The notes below the pieces were generated by a model. It was not told where the DNA came from. It did not search any database and saw only the letters and a program-made list of their open reading frames with translations. A DNA stretch of 64,000 nt. It comes from Cutibacterium sp. (GTDB lineage Bacteria; Actinomycetota; Actinomycetes; Propionibacteriales; Propionibacteriaceae). Below, one piece after another: positions 49,275-58,181 of this stretch. The stretch is taken from assembly GCF_030525615.1 (NCBI RefSeq), contig NZ_JAUNEJ010000005.1, forward strand, positions 15,359 through 79,358. Direction: 5' to 3'. The stretch's first letter is position 1; the number at the start of each line of letters is the position of its first letter. The translations under genes were made by a program, and so were the position numbers.

Positions 49275-50879
49275 ATGTCGTCATCGTCAACCACCGACCA
49301 CGAGGCACGAGACAAGCGTGTCGCCGCAGCCAGCGGAAAGTACTCCGGGTCATTGTGGGCCTGGATCATCAAGATCGCACTTCTTGGTGTCCTCGACGCG
49401 ATCGCCGTCTACGGCGTTATGACCGCCATCGCCCATGGATCTACCATGATGGCCATCGGAATCGGTGCCATCGCCGTCATCATCACCCTCATCTATCTGC
49501 CGCCCAACCGGATGTTACCGGGTAAGTACCTGACTCCGGGTATCGTCTTCATGCTCATCTTCTCGGTGGGAGTGATGGCCTACACAATCTACGTCGGCTT
49601 CACTAACTACGGTGACGGCCATAACGGCAGCCGAAGCGACGCCATCGCAGCCATCCAGCGCAGCAACCAGGAACGCGTCCCCAACGCCCCGGTCTACGAC
49701 TCTGCTGTCGCGGAAAAGGACGGCATACTTGCCCTTATCGTCATCGATCCGGAGACTAAAAAGGTACAGGCTGGCACCTCCGAAAAGGCCCTGGAATCGG
49801 TCGCGGGAGCCGAGCTCACCTCTTTGGGTAAAATCAAGACTCTTCCCGGCTACCGCATTCTCCCCTTCTCAGAAGTCTCTCAACGCAGCGATGAAATCTC
49901 CTCACTGCAGATCCCTGTTTCCGAGGATTCGTCCGCCGAATTCATTCGCACTACAACCGGCTCCCAAGCCTTCAAGTTCACCTCAACAATGACCTACGAC
50001 AAGAAGACCGACACGATGACCGACAAGAAAGGCACGGTCTACAAAGACAACGGTCATGGCAATTTCGTCTCAGCTTCAGGAAAGGCTTTGGAACCCGGCT
50101 GGAAGGTCACCGTCGGATTCGAGAACTTCAAGAAGGCCCTCACCGACCACGACGTCCGGGGACCGTTTCTAAGAGTAACAGCATGGACTTTCATCTTCGC
50201 AGTGTTGTCGGTCCTCACAACCTTCGCCCTTGGACTGGCACTAGCCCTATTGTTCAATGACACCTCCATGAAAGGCCAAAAAGTCTACCGAATACTTATG
50301 CTCCTGCCGTACGCATTCCCAGGGTTCCTTTCAGCCCTGGTGTGGTCAGGAATGTTCAACCAGGAATTCGGATTCATCAACCAGGTGTTGCTGGGCGGGG
50401 CGGCTATACCTTGGCTGACAGACCCTTGGGTCGCGAAAGCAGCCGTCCTCATCGTCAATCTATGGCTGGGCTTCCCCTATATGTTCATCGTCTCGACGGG
50501 CGCTCTGCAGTCCATCCCCAGCGACATTCTGGAGGCCTCCCGAATCGACGGCGCAGGAACTTGGAAAACCTTCACCAAGATTAAATTGCCGCTGCTCATG
50601 GTGCCGCTGGCACCACTGCTCATCAGCTCCTTCGCCTTCAACTTCAATAACTTCACTCTCATCTACATGCTGACTCTCGGTGGTCCTCGCTTCACCGACA
50701 CCAGTCTCGATGTCGGTGCCACCGACATCCTCATCTCGATGGTTTACAAAGTCGCTTTCTCCGGTGCCGGACGTGATTACGGTCTGGCGAGCGCCTTCTC
50801 CGTCATTATCTTCATCATCGTCGGAGTGATCTCCTGGCTCGGATTCCGCCAGACCAAGGCCCTCGAGGAGGTCAACTAA
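49275..50879 (+). CDS. Sugar ABC transporter permease, MalF-type
   Basis: A 534-aa permease with N-terminal helices, a large extracytoplasmic domain (about 110-285, as in MalF), and the permease core. The EAA loop that contacts the ATPase is visible (EASRIDGAGTWKTFTKIKLP). Its last base overlaps malG. The large periplasm-type loop favours a maltose/maltodextrin system over other sugars. Confidence 0.92.
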   Translation: MSSSSTTDHEARDKRVAAASGKYSGSLWAWIIKIALLGVLDAIAVYGVMTAIAHGSTMMAIGIGAIAVIITLIYLPPNRMLPGKYLTPGIVFMLIFSVGVMAYTIYVGFTNYGDGHNGSRSDAIAAIQRSNQERVPNAPVYDSAVAEKDGILALIVIDPETKKVQAGTSEKALESVAGAELTSLGKIKTLPGYRILPFSEVSQRSDEISSLQIPVSEDSSAEFIRTTTGSQAFKFTSTMTYDKKTDTMTDKKGTVYKDNGHGNFVSASGKALEPGWKVTVGFENFKKALTDHDVRGPFLRVTAWTFIFAVLSVLTTFALGLALALLFNDTSMKGQKVYRILMLLPYAFPGFLSALVWSGMFNQEFGFINQVLLGGAAIPWLTDPWVAKAAVLIVNLWLGFPYMFIVSTGALQSIPSDILEASRIDGAGTWKTFTKIKLPLLMVPLAPLLISSFAFNFNNFTLIYMLTLGGPRFTDTSLDVGATDILISMVYKVAFSGAGRDYGLASAFSVIIFIIVGVISWLGFRQTKALEEVN

Positions 50880-51784
50880 TGAGCACCGCAACAGTGTCCT
50901 CTGCCATCAAGGACGGCAACCGCCGCACTCTCTTCTCCAAACGATTCAAGTCGCAATGGTGGCGTCATCTACTAGGCATCATATCGGTCGTCTTTGCCGC
51001 TTTCCCGCTGGTCTACGTCCTTTCGGCCTCGCTGTCTCCGGGCGGCACACTGACTGGATCTAACCAGTTGTTCTCAAAGATCGACTTCTCGAACTATGCC
51101 AAGCTTATGAGCGACCCAGTGCGTCCATACGGCCAGTGGTATCTCAACACCATCGTCATCGCCGCACTCACCGCCATCTTCACCGTGTTCTTGGGGGCGT
51201 TGGCTGCCTATACCTTTTCGCGGATGCGTTTCAAAGGACGTCGCGGGGGATTGCTGTCCCTCATGCTGGTCCAAATGTTCCCGCAGTTGTTGACCGTGGT
51301 CGCTATCTTTCTGTTGCTCACCTGGCTCGGCGACGTCTACCCCGTTCTGGGCATTGGATCCCGGTTGGCTCTCATCATGGTCTACCTGGGCGGGGCCCTG
51401 GGATCGAACACGTACCTGATGTACGGCTTCTTCAATACCGTGCCGCAGTCTCTCGACGAATCCGCCATGGTGGACGGTGCCGGTCACGCTCGTATCTTTT
51501 TCACCATCATCCTGCCGCTGGTTGCCCCGATCCTCGCGGTCGTCGGTCTATTGAGCTTCATCACCTCGTTCACCGAGTATGTGGTGGCCTCGGTCGTCCT
51601 CGGTGCTGACCCGCACACGTCGACCCTAGCCATTGGGTTGTACCAGTATGTCTCAACGGAGACCAGCTCCAACTGGGGAGTTTTCGCGGCTGGCGCCGTC
51701 CTTGCCGCACTTCCTCCGATGGTGCTGTTCCTCTGGCTGCAAAAGTACATTGTCTCAGGTCTGACCGGCGGCGCAATCAAGTGA
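50879..51784 (+). CDS. Sugar ABC transporter permease, MalG-type
   Basis: A 301-aa permease with about six helices and an EAA loop (ESAMVDGAGHARIFFTIILP). The ATG shares its first base with the malF stop (TAATG). No ATPase gene follows; actinobacterial sugar importers often share a multi-use ATPase (MsiK type) encoded elsewhere. Confidence 0.93.
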   Translation: MSTATVSSAIKDGNRRTLFSKRFKSQWWRHLLGIISVVFAAFPLVYVLSASLSPGGTLTGSNQLFSKIDFSNYAKLMSDPVRPYGQWYLNTIVIAALTAIFTVFLGALAAYTFSRMRFKGRRGGLLSLMLVQMFPQLLTVVAIFLLLTWLGDVYPVLGIGSRLALIMVYLGGALGSNTYLMYGFFNTVPQSLDESAMVDGAGHARIFFTIILPLVAPILAVVGLLSFITSFTEYVVASVVLGADPHTSTLAIGLYQYVSTETSSNWGVFAAGAVLAALPPMVLFLWLQKYIVSGLTGGAIK

Positions 51785-51809
51785 CGTGCCTCACTGCCGG
51801 GAGGAGAAA

Positions 51810-52826
51810 ATGAACGGACCAACCCTTGCCGAGATCGCCGACCAGGCCGGTGTCAGCCAAGCCACCGTCTCCCGCGTTCTCAATGACAAACCAGGGGTCT
51901 CGGACTCCACCCGACAATGCGTGCTCACCGCACTCGACGTTCTGGGCTATGAACGCCCCACCCATCTCAAACCCGTGACGAGCGGACTCGTCGGACTCAT
52001 CGTCCCCGAACTCACCAATCCAGTCTTCGCCAGCCATGCGCAGGCTATTGAGACCCTGTTGTCCAAGGACGGCTACGCGACCGCTGTGTGTACTCAGGCC
52101 CCCGGCGGCATGCGCGAAGACGATTACATCCGGGTACTTAGGTCGCGTCAGGTCTCTGGAATTATCGTTATTTCCGGATCTCACGCCGATACCACAGCAG
52201 ACCGGTCAACTTATCGAGAGTTGGTCGAGATTGGGCTGCCTCTGGTTCTGGTCAATGGGTGCGCCCCCGACATCAACACCCCCCAAATCAGTGACGACGA
52301 CATATCAGCCATGGACCAGGCCGTCGCTCACCTTGCTGGACTAGGGCACAAACACATTGGACTCGCAGTGGGGCCACGTCGATACGTTCCGGTTCAGCGC
52401 AAGGAACGAGGCTTGCGCGAAGCCATGAACCGTCATCTTCACGGGCGTGGCACGGTCACCATCAGCAACACTGTCTTCTCTGTCGATGGCGGGGTCCGCG
52501 CTGCGGTAGATCTGCTCAGTCAGGGGGTCAGCGCCATCATCTGTGGTTCTGATCTGATGGCCTTGGGAGCGATCAGCGCCGCCCGGGCGCAGGGTTTGTC
52601 AGTCCCCCACGACGTCTCTGTGGTTGGTAGCGACGATTCGGCTCTCATGCGCTACACCGATCCCCCACTGACCAGTCTGCGTCAGAATGTCAGTCTCATC
52701 TCGACGATGGCCGTGCAATCCCTCTTAGGACAGGTTCGAGGTGACGCCGCTTTCCTCGGCGAGAGACTGGTGCGCCCCGAACTAGTGATTCGTGGAACGA
52801 CGGGTCCGGCTAGCACAGTTTCCTAG
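51810..52826 (+). CDS. LacI-family transcriptional regulator, probable MalR
   Basis: An N-terminal LacI helix-turn-helix (TLAEIADQAGVSQATVSRVL) and a periplasmic-binding-like effector domain (GLIVPELTNPVFASHAQAIE, then DVSVVGSDDSALMRYTDPPL). GGGAGGAG precedes the ATG at 51810, giving 338 aa. It most likely controls this operon through the TTGCAA array upstream of malE. Confidence 0.9.
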   Translation: MNGPTLAEIADQAGVSQATVSRVLNDKPGVSDSTRQCVLTALDVLGYERPTHLKPVTSGLVGLIVPELTNPVFASHAQAIETLLSKDGYATAVCTQAPGGMREDDYIRVLRSRQVSGIIVISGSHADTTADRSTYRELVEIGLPLVLVNGCAPDINTPQISDDDISAMDQAVAHLAGLGHKHIGLAVGPRRYVPVQRKERGLREAMNRHLHGRGTVTISNTVFSVDGGVRAAVDLLSQGVSAIICGSDLMALGAISAARAQGLSVPHDVSVVGSDDSALMRYTDPPLTSLRQNVSLISTMAVQSLLGQVRGDAAFLGERLVRPELVIRGTTGPASTVS

Positions 52827-53138
52827 GGCACCCGCGAACTGCACGACACCACCGAAGCTGACAACCTCTCGGCTCGGACGTTCACACACGGTCAACGATG
52901 GCTTTTGAGGAGCCGTTGAGGAAGTCCGCGCTGTCGCGTTCAATCGTGCCGAACCGCGCTCTATATCCATGAGCGATAGCAGTCTGACAAGGTGAACTTC
53001 TGCACATCGTGCCCCGGACCGCTGACAATGAGACCAACAAGTCATATCTTAGAAACGAGTCCTGCACTGAAGCAGGTGCACGAGAGTTCTCGAGGAAGAG
53101 ACAGGATCGTGAGCACGATAACCAAGGGGATATCCCCC
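52827..53138. other. Intergenic region between the LacI regulator and hppA
   Basis: A 312-base gap without a convincing gene. A weak hairpin (TCAAC...GGCT / AGCC GTTGA, 52892-52919) could end the mal operon. The hppA promoter must lie here but no clear -35/-10 pair was seen. Confidence 0.5.
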
Positions 53139-55622
53139 ATGAAGCGCCTAGTTGGCTGCATATTGCCCGTACTTCTCGCCACCCTCGCTCTCGCCGGATG
53201 TGGCTCCGGCGGGGAAACGACGGGAGGAGGCGGCGGTGAGGCCAATCTGAAACTGCCCCCTCTCAATGAGCAAGTAGGGAATGTCTCCGGAACCGCGCTG
53301 TTATGGACCGGGCTGGTGATCTGTCTGTTCGGCCTGGTGTTCGGTCTGGTGACGTACTCCAAACTGCAGAAATTGCCCGTCCACGAGGCAATGCACGAAG
53401 TCTCCGAACTCATCTACGAAACCTGCAAGACCTACCTCAAGCAACAAGCCAAGTTCCTCATGCTGCTATGGGCCTTTATCGCAGCCGTGATCGTCGTGTA
53501 CTTCCTGTTCCTGGAACACATGGGTTCCAAAGTGCTCATCATCTTGCTGTTCAGCCTGATCGGCATGGCGGGGTCCTTCGGAGTCGCCTGGTACGGCATT
53601 CGGGTCAACACATTCGCCAACTCCCGTACCGCCCATGCCTCGCTGCGTGGCTCCCCGTGGGAAACCTTCGACATTCCCATGCGCTCCGGCATGAGTATCG
53701 GCATGGTTCTCATCAGCGTCGAGCTGACCCTCATGCTCTTCATCATGCTGGTTCTGCCCGGTGATTTGGCCGGCCCGTGCTTCATCGGATTCGCCATCGG
53801 CGAGTCCCTCGGCGCGGCCTGCCTGCGTATCGCCGGCGGTATCTTCACCAAGATCGCCGACGTCGGCGCCGACCTCATGAAGATCGCCTTCCATATCAAG
53901 GAGGACGACGCCCGTAACCCTGGCGTCATCGCTGACTGCACCGGCGACAACGCTGGTGACTCGGTCGGTCCGTCCGCTGATGGATTTGAAACCTACGGCG
54001 TCACCGGCGTCGCCCTCATCACCTTTGTGCTGGGAGCTGTCCCAGACCAGACCGAGCAAGTTCAACTGCTGGTGTGGATCTTCGTGGTACGTGTCGTCAT
54101 GCTGATCGCCTCCTTCATCTCGTACCTCATCAACAATGCGGTTGCCAAGGCCCGCTATGGCAAGGTCACCGAGATGGACTTCGAGAAGCCGCTGAGCTCT
54201 CTGGTCTGGATCACCTCGGTGATGTCCATCCTGCTGACCGTCCTGACGACCTGGTGGATGCTCGGCTCGATGGGAGACGGGACGATGTGGTGGAAGCTGT
54301 CCATCATCATCTCGTGTGGCACTCTGGCAGGCGCGCTCATCCCAGAACTCGTCAAGGCTTTTACGTCAACGAATTCCCGACACGTCCGCGAAGTGGTCAC
54401 GAGCGCCCGCGAAGGCGGTGCCTCCCTGGACATCCTGTCTGGTCTGGTTGCCGGTAACTTCTCGGGATTCTGGCTGGGCATCATCATCGTCGCCCTCATG
54501 GGGGTTTCTTTCCTCGTCTCGGGCACCGGTTCCGGTCTGGGTGACATGGGAGCCATGAGCGAGGTGAAATGGGCTGTCTTCGCCTTCGGCCTAGTGGCCT
54601 TCGGTTTCCTCGGCATGGGCGCAGTGACGATCGCCGTCGACTCCTACGGTCCCGTCACCGACAACGCCCAGAGTGTCTACGAGCTGTCGACCATCGAGGA
54701 AATCCCGAATATCTCTGACGACATTGCCAAGCAGTACGGATTCGCTCCGAGGTGGGACGTCGCCAAACACATCCTGGAAGCCCAGGATGGAGCTGGTAAC
54801 ACCTTCAAAGCAACAGCCAAGCCAGTTCTCATCGGTACTGCCGTCGTCGGTGCTACCACGATGATTTTCTCGATCATCATGATGCTCACTGACGGACTGT
54901 CGAATGCCGCTGAGGTCAACAAGCTCGGCCTGACCCACGCTCCGTTCCTGCTCGGCATGATCGCCGGCGGTGCCGTCATCTACTGGTTCTCTGGAGCCTC
55001 AATGCAGGCCGTCACGACCGGTGCCTACCGAGCCGTCGAGTTCATCAAGCAGAACATGCAGCTTGATGCGAACGCCACGAAGGCTTCAACTGAGGATTCC
55101 AAGAAGGTCGTGCAGATCTGCACCGAATACGCCCAAAAAGGTATGCTCAATATCTTCTTGGGTGTGTTCTTCGCAGCCTTGGGATTCGCCTTCGTCGATC
55201 CGTACTTCTTCATCGGATACCTGATCTCGATCGCCGTCTTCGGGCTGTATCAAGCTATTTTCATGGCCAACGCCGGTGGTGCCTGGGATAACGCGAAGAA
55301 GATCGTCGAGGTGGACTTGGACGCCAAGGGCACCGAATTGCATGACGCCTCGGTGGTTGGTGACACTGTCGGTGACCCATTCAAGGACACCTCTTCGGTT
55401 GCCCTGAACCCGGTTATTAAGTTCACCACCCTGTTCGGTCTGTTGGCTGTCGAGCTGGCGGTCTCAATTGGGGCCGGACCACTCACCTACATCCTCGCTG
55501 CAGTGTTTTTCCTTGTCGCCTGCTTCTTCGTCTACCGCTCCTTCTATGGCATGCGGATCGACTCCAGCAGCAGTAACAGCGAGTACGGCATTGTCGCCAA
55601 GGAAGCTGGCAGCAAACGGTGA
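53139..55622 (+). CDS. hppA: Membrane-bound proton-translocating pyrophosphatase
   Basis: Couples PPi hydrolysis to ion export. About 16 helices are present. Active-site loops are DVGADLM...EDDARNPGVIADCTGDNAGDS and the late DTVGDPFKDT. The segment GNTFKATAKP has Lys where K+-independent pumps have it. The catalytic loop reads DNAGDSVGPSADGFETYG, a divergent version of the plant-type motif. The N-terminus looks like a lipoprotein signal (LALAGC, Cys21). AAGGGG lies before the ATG at 53139, giving 827 aa; a longer reading to 52992 has no support. Confidence 0.92.
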   Translation: MKRLVGCILPVLLATLALAGCGSGGETTGGGGGEANLKLPPLNEQVGNVSGTALLWTGLVICLFGLVFGLVTYSKLQKLPVHEAMHEVSELIYETCKTYLKQQAKFLMLLWAFIAAVIVVYFLFLEHMGSKVLIILLFSLIGMAGSFGVAWYGIRVNTFANSRTAHASLRGSPWETFDIPMRSGMSIGMVLISVELTLMLFIMLVLPGDLAGPCFIGFAIGESLGAACLRIAGGIFTKIADVGADLMKIAFHIKEDDARNPGVIADCTGDNAGDSVGPSADGFETYGVTGVALITFVLGAVPDQTEQVQLLVWIFVVRVVMLIASFISYLINNAVAKARYGKVTEMDFEKPLSSLVWITSVMSILLTVLTTWWMLGSMGDGTMWWKLSIIISCGTLAGALIPELVKAFTSTNSRHVREVVTSAREGGASLDILSGLVAGNFSGFWLGIIIVALMGVSFLVSGTGSGLGDMGAMSEVKWAVFAFGLVAFGFLGMGAVTIAVDSYGPVTDNAQSVYELSTIEEIPNISDDIAKQYGFAPRWDVAKHILEAQDGAGNTFKATAKPVLIGTAVVGATTMIFSIIMMLTDGLSNAAEVNKLGLTHAPFLLGMIAGGAVIYWFSGASMQAVTTGAYRAVEFIKQNMQLDANATKASTEDSKKVVQICTEYAQKGMLNIFLGVFFAALGFAFVDPYFFIGYLISIAVFGLYQAIFMANAGGAWDNAKKIVEVDLDAKGTELHDASVVGDTVGDPFKDTSSVALNPVIKFTTLFGLLAVELAVSIGAGPLTYILAAVFFLVACFFVYRSFYGMRIDSSSSNSEYGIVAKEAGSKR

Positions 55623-55637
55623 TTGGTACCAGGGTTC

Positions 55638-55643
55638 TACACT
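55638..55643 (+). promoter_or_regulatory. -10 element of a probable leaderless transcript
   Basis: TACACT ends 7 nt before the GTG at 55651 of the ABC ATPase, with no Shine-Dalgarno sequence. Confidence 0.4.
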
Positions 55644-55650
55644 GGCCGTC

Positions 55651-56406
55651 GTGTCGGGAACCCCTTTGACTCCACATGGTGACCCTCACGCTCCATCAGA
55701 AGCTCTGTCTCTCCAGGACGTGAGGGTCACCTTTGGCCACCTCACCGCCCTTGACGGGCTGAGTCTGTCTGCCGCCACTAGTGCGATTACCGCTGTGTTG
55801 GGGCCCAACGGCGCGGGCAAAACAACGATGATGCGCTGCTGTACCGCTCTCGTCTCCCCCGATTCCGGGCGTATTGACGTCCTCGGTCATGCTCCGGGTA
55901 GCCCACAGGCCGCTGCTGCCACTGGTCTCATGCCACAGAGTGCGGGGGCCTGGAGTGGTATTCGAGCAGGTGAGCTGCTGCACTACATGGCAGGTTTGCA
56001 CGCCAACCCCATTGACCCAGATCTCCTCATCGACGCCTTGGCGATCGCGCCATTCGCGCACACGACTTATCGACATCTCTCCGGCGGCCAACAGCAAGCC
56101 GTCAACCTGGCTGCCGCACTGATAGGCCGTCCGCAGCTGGTCTTCCTCGACGAACCGACGTCGGGAATGGATCCTCACGCCCGTCATCACACCTGGGACA
56201 TCATCGAACAGATGCGCCACGATGGGGTATCCGTCGTCCTCACCACTCATGCCATGGACGAAGCCCAGCACTTGGCCGATCATGTCTGGATCGTTGACCA
56301 AGGAAAGGTCGCTGTCCACGGCACCGTTGCAGACCTCACCGCCGAGGCCAGCTTGGAAGATGTCTTCCTGACACATACCAGTGACCGCGCAGCCAGGGAG
56401 AACTGA
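55651..56406 (+). CDS. ABC-2 type exporter, ATP-binding protein
   Basis: A 251-aa nucleotide-binding protein with Walker A GPNGAGKTT, signature LSGGQQQAVNLAAAL, and Walker B LVFLDEPTSGMDPHA. The C-terminal TAEASLEDVFLTHT is typical of ABC-2 (drug or lipid) exporters. The GTG at 55651 fits a leaderless start; a reading to 55468 runs inside hppA. It pairs with the permease at 56408 and is followed by ctaA, a conserved actinobacterial arrangement. Confidence 0.92.
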   Translation: MSGTPLTPHGDPHAPSEALSLQDVRVTFGHLTALDGLSLSAATSAITAVLGPNGAGKTTMMRCCTALVSPDSGRIDVLGHAPGSPQAAAATGLMPQSAGAWSGIRAGELLHYMAGLHANPIDPDLLIDALAIAPFAHTTYRHLSGGQQQAVNLAAALIGRPQLVFLDEPTSGMDPHARHHTWDIIEQMRHDGVSVVLTTHAMDEAQHLADHVWIVDQGKVAVHGTVADLTAEASLEDVFLTHTSDRAAREN

Positions 56407-56407
56407 C

Positions 56408-57172
56408 GTGACGACACTCGATCTTCATCCCGCTCCGCAGCCGGCACCCGCCGCTGCACGTATTCGCAACCATGCCCGCACCGAGATTCGTCTCCTCCTG
56501 CGCAACGGTGAACAGCTGCTGCTAGCTCTCGTTATCCCGATGGGGATTCTCGTTGCCGGGCGCTTTCTCGGCGACCGGGTGGGACTGACGATGGACCTGC
56601 TGGCCCCGTCGATTGTGGCCCTCGCCATCTGGTCAACCTGCTTCACATCTCAGGCCATCATGACGGGTTTCGAACGCAGATACGGCGTGCTGGAACGTTT
56701 GTCGGCCACTCCCTTGGGACGATCGGGCCTGCTGTCGGGCAAGGCGATGGCCTACTCCGTCACCAGCCTTGGTCAGGTCATCCTGCTCGTCATCGTTTGC
56801 TTGGCATTGGGATGGAAACCCCACGGTTCAGCTCTGGCCTGGGTGCCTGGCCTCGTGAGCGTCCTCATTGCCATGCTGGCGTTCGGTTTTCTGGCCTTGG
56901 CGATGGCTGGTTCCCTCAAAGCCGAAGTCACTCTCGGGATGGCCAATCTGGTGTACATCGTCGGTTTAGTCGCCGGTGCGATTCTATGGCCGCTGGCCGA
57001 TTATCCGAAGGCCATTCGCCCCATCATCGCCGTCCTTCCAACCACCGCTCTCGGGGAATCTTTGCGGGCGTGGGGCCTGGGACAGACTCTCTGGTGGCCG
57101 TTGGTAAGTCTGCTGATCTGGGCGCTCCTGCTCGGACTACTGGCACGAAAGGTGTTCAAGTGGATCTCATGA
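56408..57172 (+). CDS. ABC-2 type exporter, permease protein
   Basis: A 254-aa protein with six hydrophobic helices and the ABC-2 segment FERRYGVLERLSATPLGRSGLL cut here as FERRYGVLERLSATPLG. The GTG at 56408 lies one base past the ATPase stop. Its TGA overlaps the ctaA ATG by four bases, so the exporter and heme A synthase are coupled. The exported substrate is unknown; a role in cytochrome oxidase biogenesis is only suggested by position. Confidence 0.9.
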   Translation: MTTLDLHPAPQPAPAAARIRNHARTEIRLLLRNGEQLLLALVIPMGILVAGRFLGDRVGLTMDLLAPSIVALAIWSTCFTSQAIMTGFERRYGVLERLSATPLGRSGLLSGKAMAYSVTSLGQVILLVIVCLALGWKPHGSALAWVPGLVSVLIAMLAFGFLALAMAGSLKAEVTLGMANLVYIVGLVAGAILWPLADYPKAIRPIIAVLPTTALGESLRAWGLGQTLWWPLVSLLIWALLLGLLARKVFKWIS

Positions 57173-58050
57173 CCTCTCGAGATCGCCGTTTATACGGCTG
57201 GTGCATTGCTGCCCTCGTCGCGAATATGACCATCATCGTCACCGGTGCGGTGGTGCGCCTCACTGGGTCCGGGCTGGGGTGTGACACCTGGCCCCATTGC
57301 ACTTCCGGATCATTCACCCCACACGGCGCGATGGGAATTCACTCCTACGTCGAGTTCGGTAATCGGCTGCTGACTTTTGTCCTCGTCGCAGTGGGGATTG
57401 GCCTGCTCATCCGCTGCTACCGCGTGCATGTCGCAGCTCAGCTGATGGCCTTGGCATGGATCAACCTGGTGTCCATCGCTGTACAAGCAGTCATTGGCGG
57501 GATCTCCGTACTACTGGAACTCAACCCATTTGTTGTGGCCCTGCACCTGCTGTTGTCCGTGGCGATCATCCTGGTCGATGTCAAGATGATCTGGCTGTCT
57601 GGACCTCATTCCAGCGAGGCCGTCGACGGGCTGACAATGGGGTTGGTACGTGCCACCGTTGCGATGATGTGTGTCGTGATGTGGTTGGGAACGGTGGTGA
57701 CCGGTTCTGGACCCAACGCGGGAGACTCCGGCTCGGCACGTACTGGGTTCGACATTGAAACTGTGTCTCGACTGCATGGCATTTCGGTGTGGATCACCGT
57801 TGCTCTGACGATCGCCTGCCTGGCCATCGCCACCTCTCGCCACTTCGCCATGATGCGGCGCTGGAGCATTGCCTTGGTCGCCGTCGAGATTTACCAGGCC
57901 ATCATCGGATATTCGCAGTACTTCACCCACCTCAACCCGTGGCTGGTCATCTGGCACATGGTTGGCGTCTCCTTGGCGGCTGCGGCGGTCGGGGCATTGT
58001 GGTGCAGCGTTCGTCCCGCCCCTTCCCCAGTGGCCAATAGACAGTCCTAA
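57169..58050 (+). CDS. ctaA: Heme A synthase (COX15/CtaA family)
   Basis: Oxidises heme O to heme A for cytochrome aa3 oxidase. Eight or so helices are present, and conserved segments include VTGAVVRLTGSGLGCDTWPHC, shown here as TGSGLGCDTWPHC, and the His-containing RLHGISVW and HLNPWLVIWHM. The ATG overlaps the permease stop. A longer frame to 56797 is the other-frame shadow of the permease. Confidence 0.93.
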   Translation: MTSRDRRLYGWCIAALVANMTIIVTGAVVRLTGSGLGCDTWPHCTSGSFTPHGAMGIHSYVEFGNRLLTFVLVAVGIGLLIRCYRVHVAAQLMALAWINLVSIAVQAVIGGISVLLELNPFVVALHLLLSVAIILVDVKMIWLSGPHSSEAVDGLTMGLVRATVAMMCVVMWLGTVVTGSGPNAGDSGSARTGFDIETVSRLHGISVWITVALTIACLAIATSRHFAMMRRWSIALVAVEIYQAIIGYSQYFTHLNPWLVIWHMVGVSLAAAAVGALWCSVRPAPSPVANRQS

Positions 58051-58115
58051 CTGACGTTCCACATAGTTGCGCGCGGACCGTCGCAGCCGTCTCGTGCGTC
58101 CGACGACATAGTTAT

Positions 58116-58148
58116 GGGCGGGTCAGAAAAGCATTTCCTGACCCGCCC
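58116..58148. terminator. Bidirectional terminator hairpin
   Basis: A perfect 11-bp stem (GGGCGGGTCAG / CTGACCCGCCC) with an 11-nt loop lies between the convergent ctaA and CYP152 genes. Confidence 0.75.
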
Positions 58149-58181
58149 TTGCCATGTCGACGCTGTCTGCGCGTGTCGACG

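Noticed and set aside
52992-53138. N-terminal extension of the pyrophosphatase pump
   Set aside because: The extra 49 residues are polar and unconserved-looking, and a good binding site precedes the ATG at 53139.
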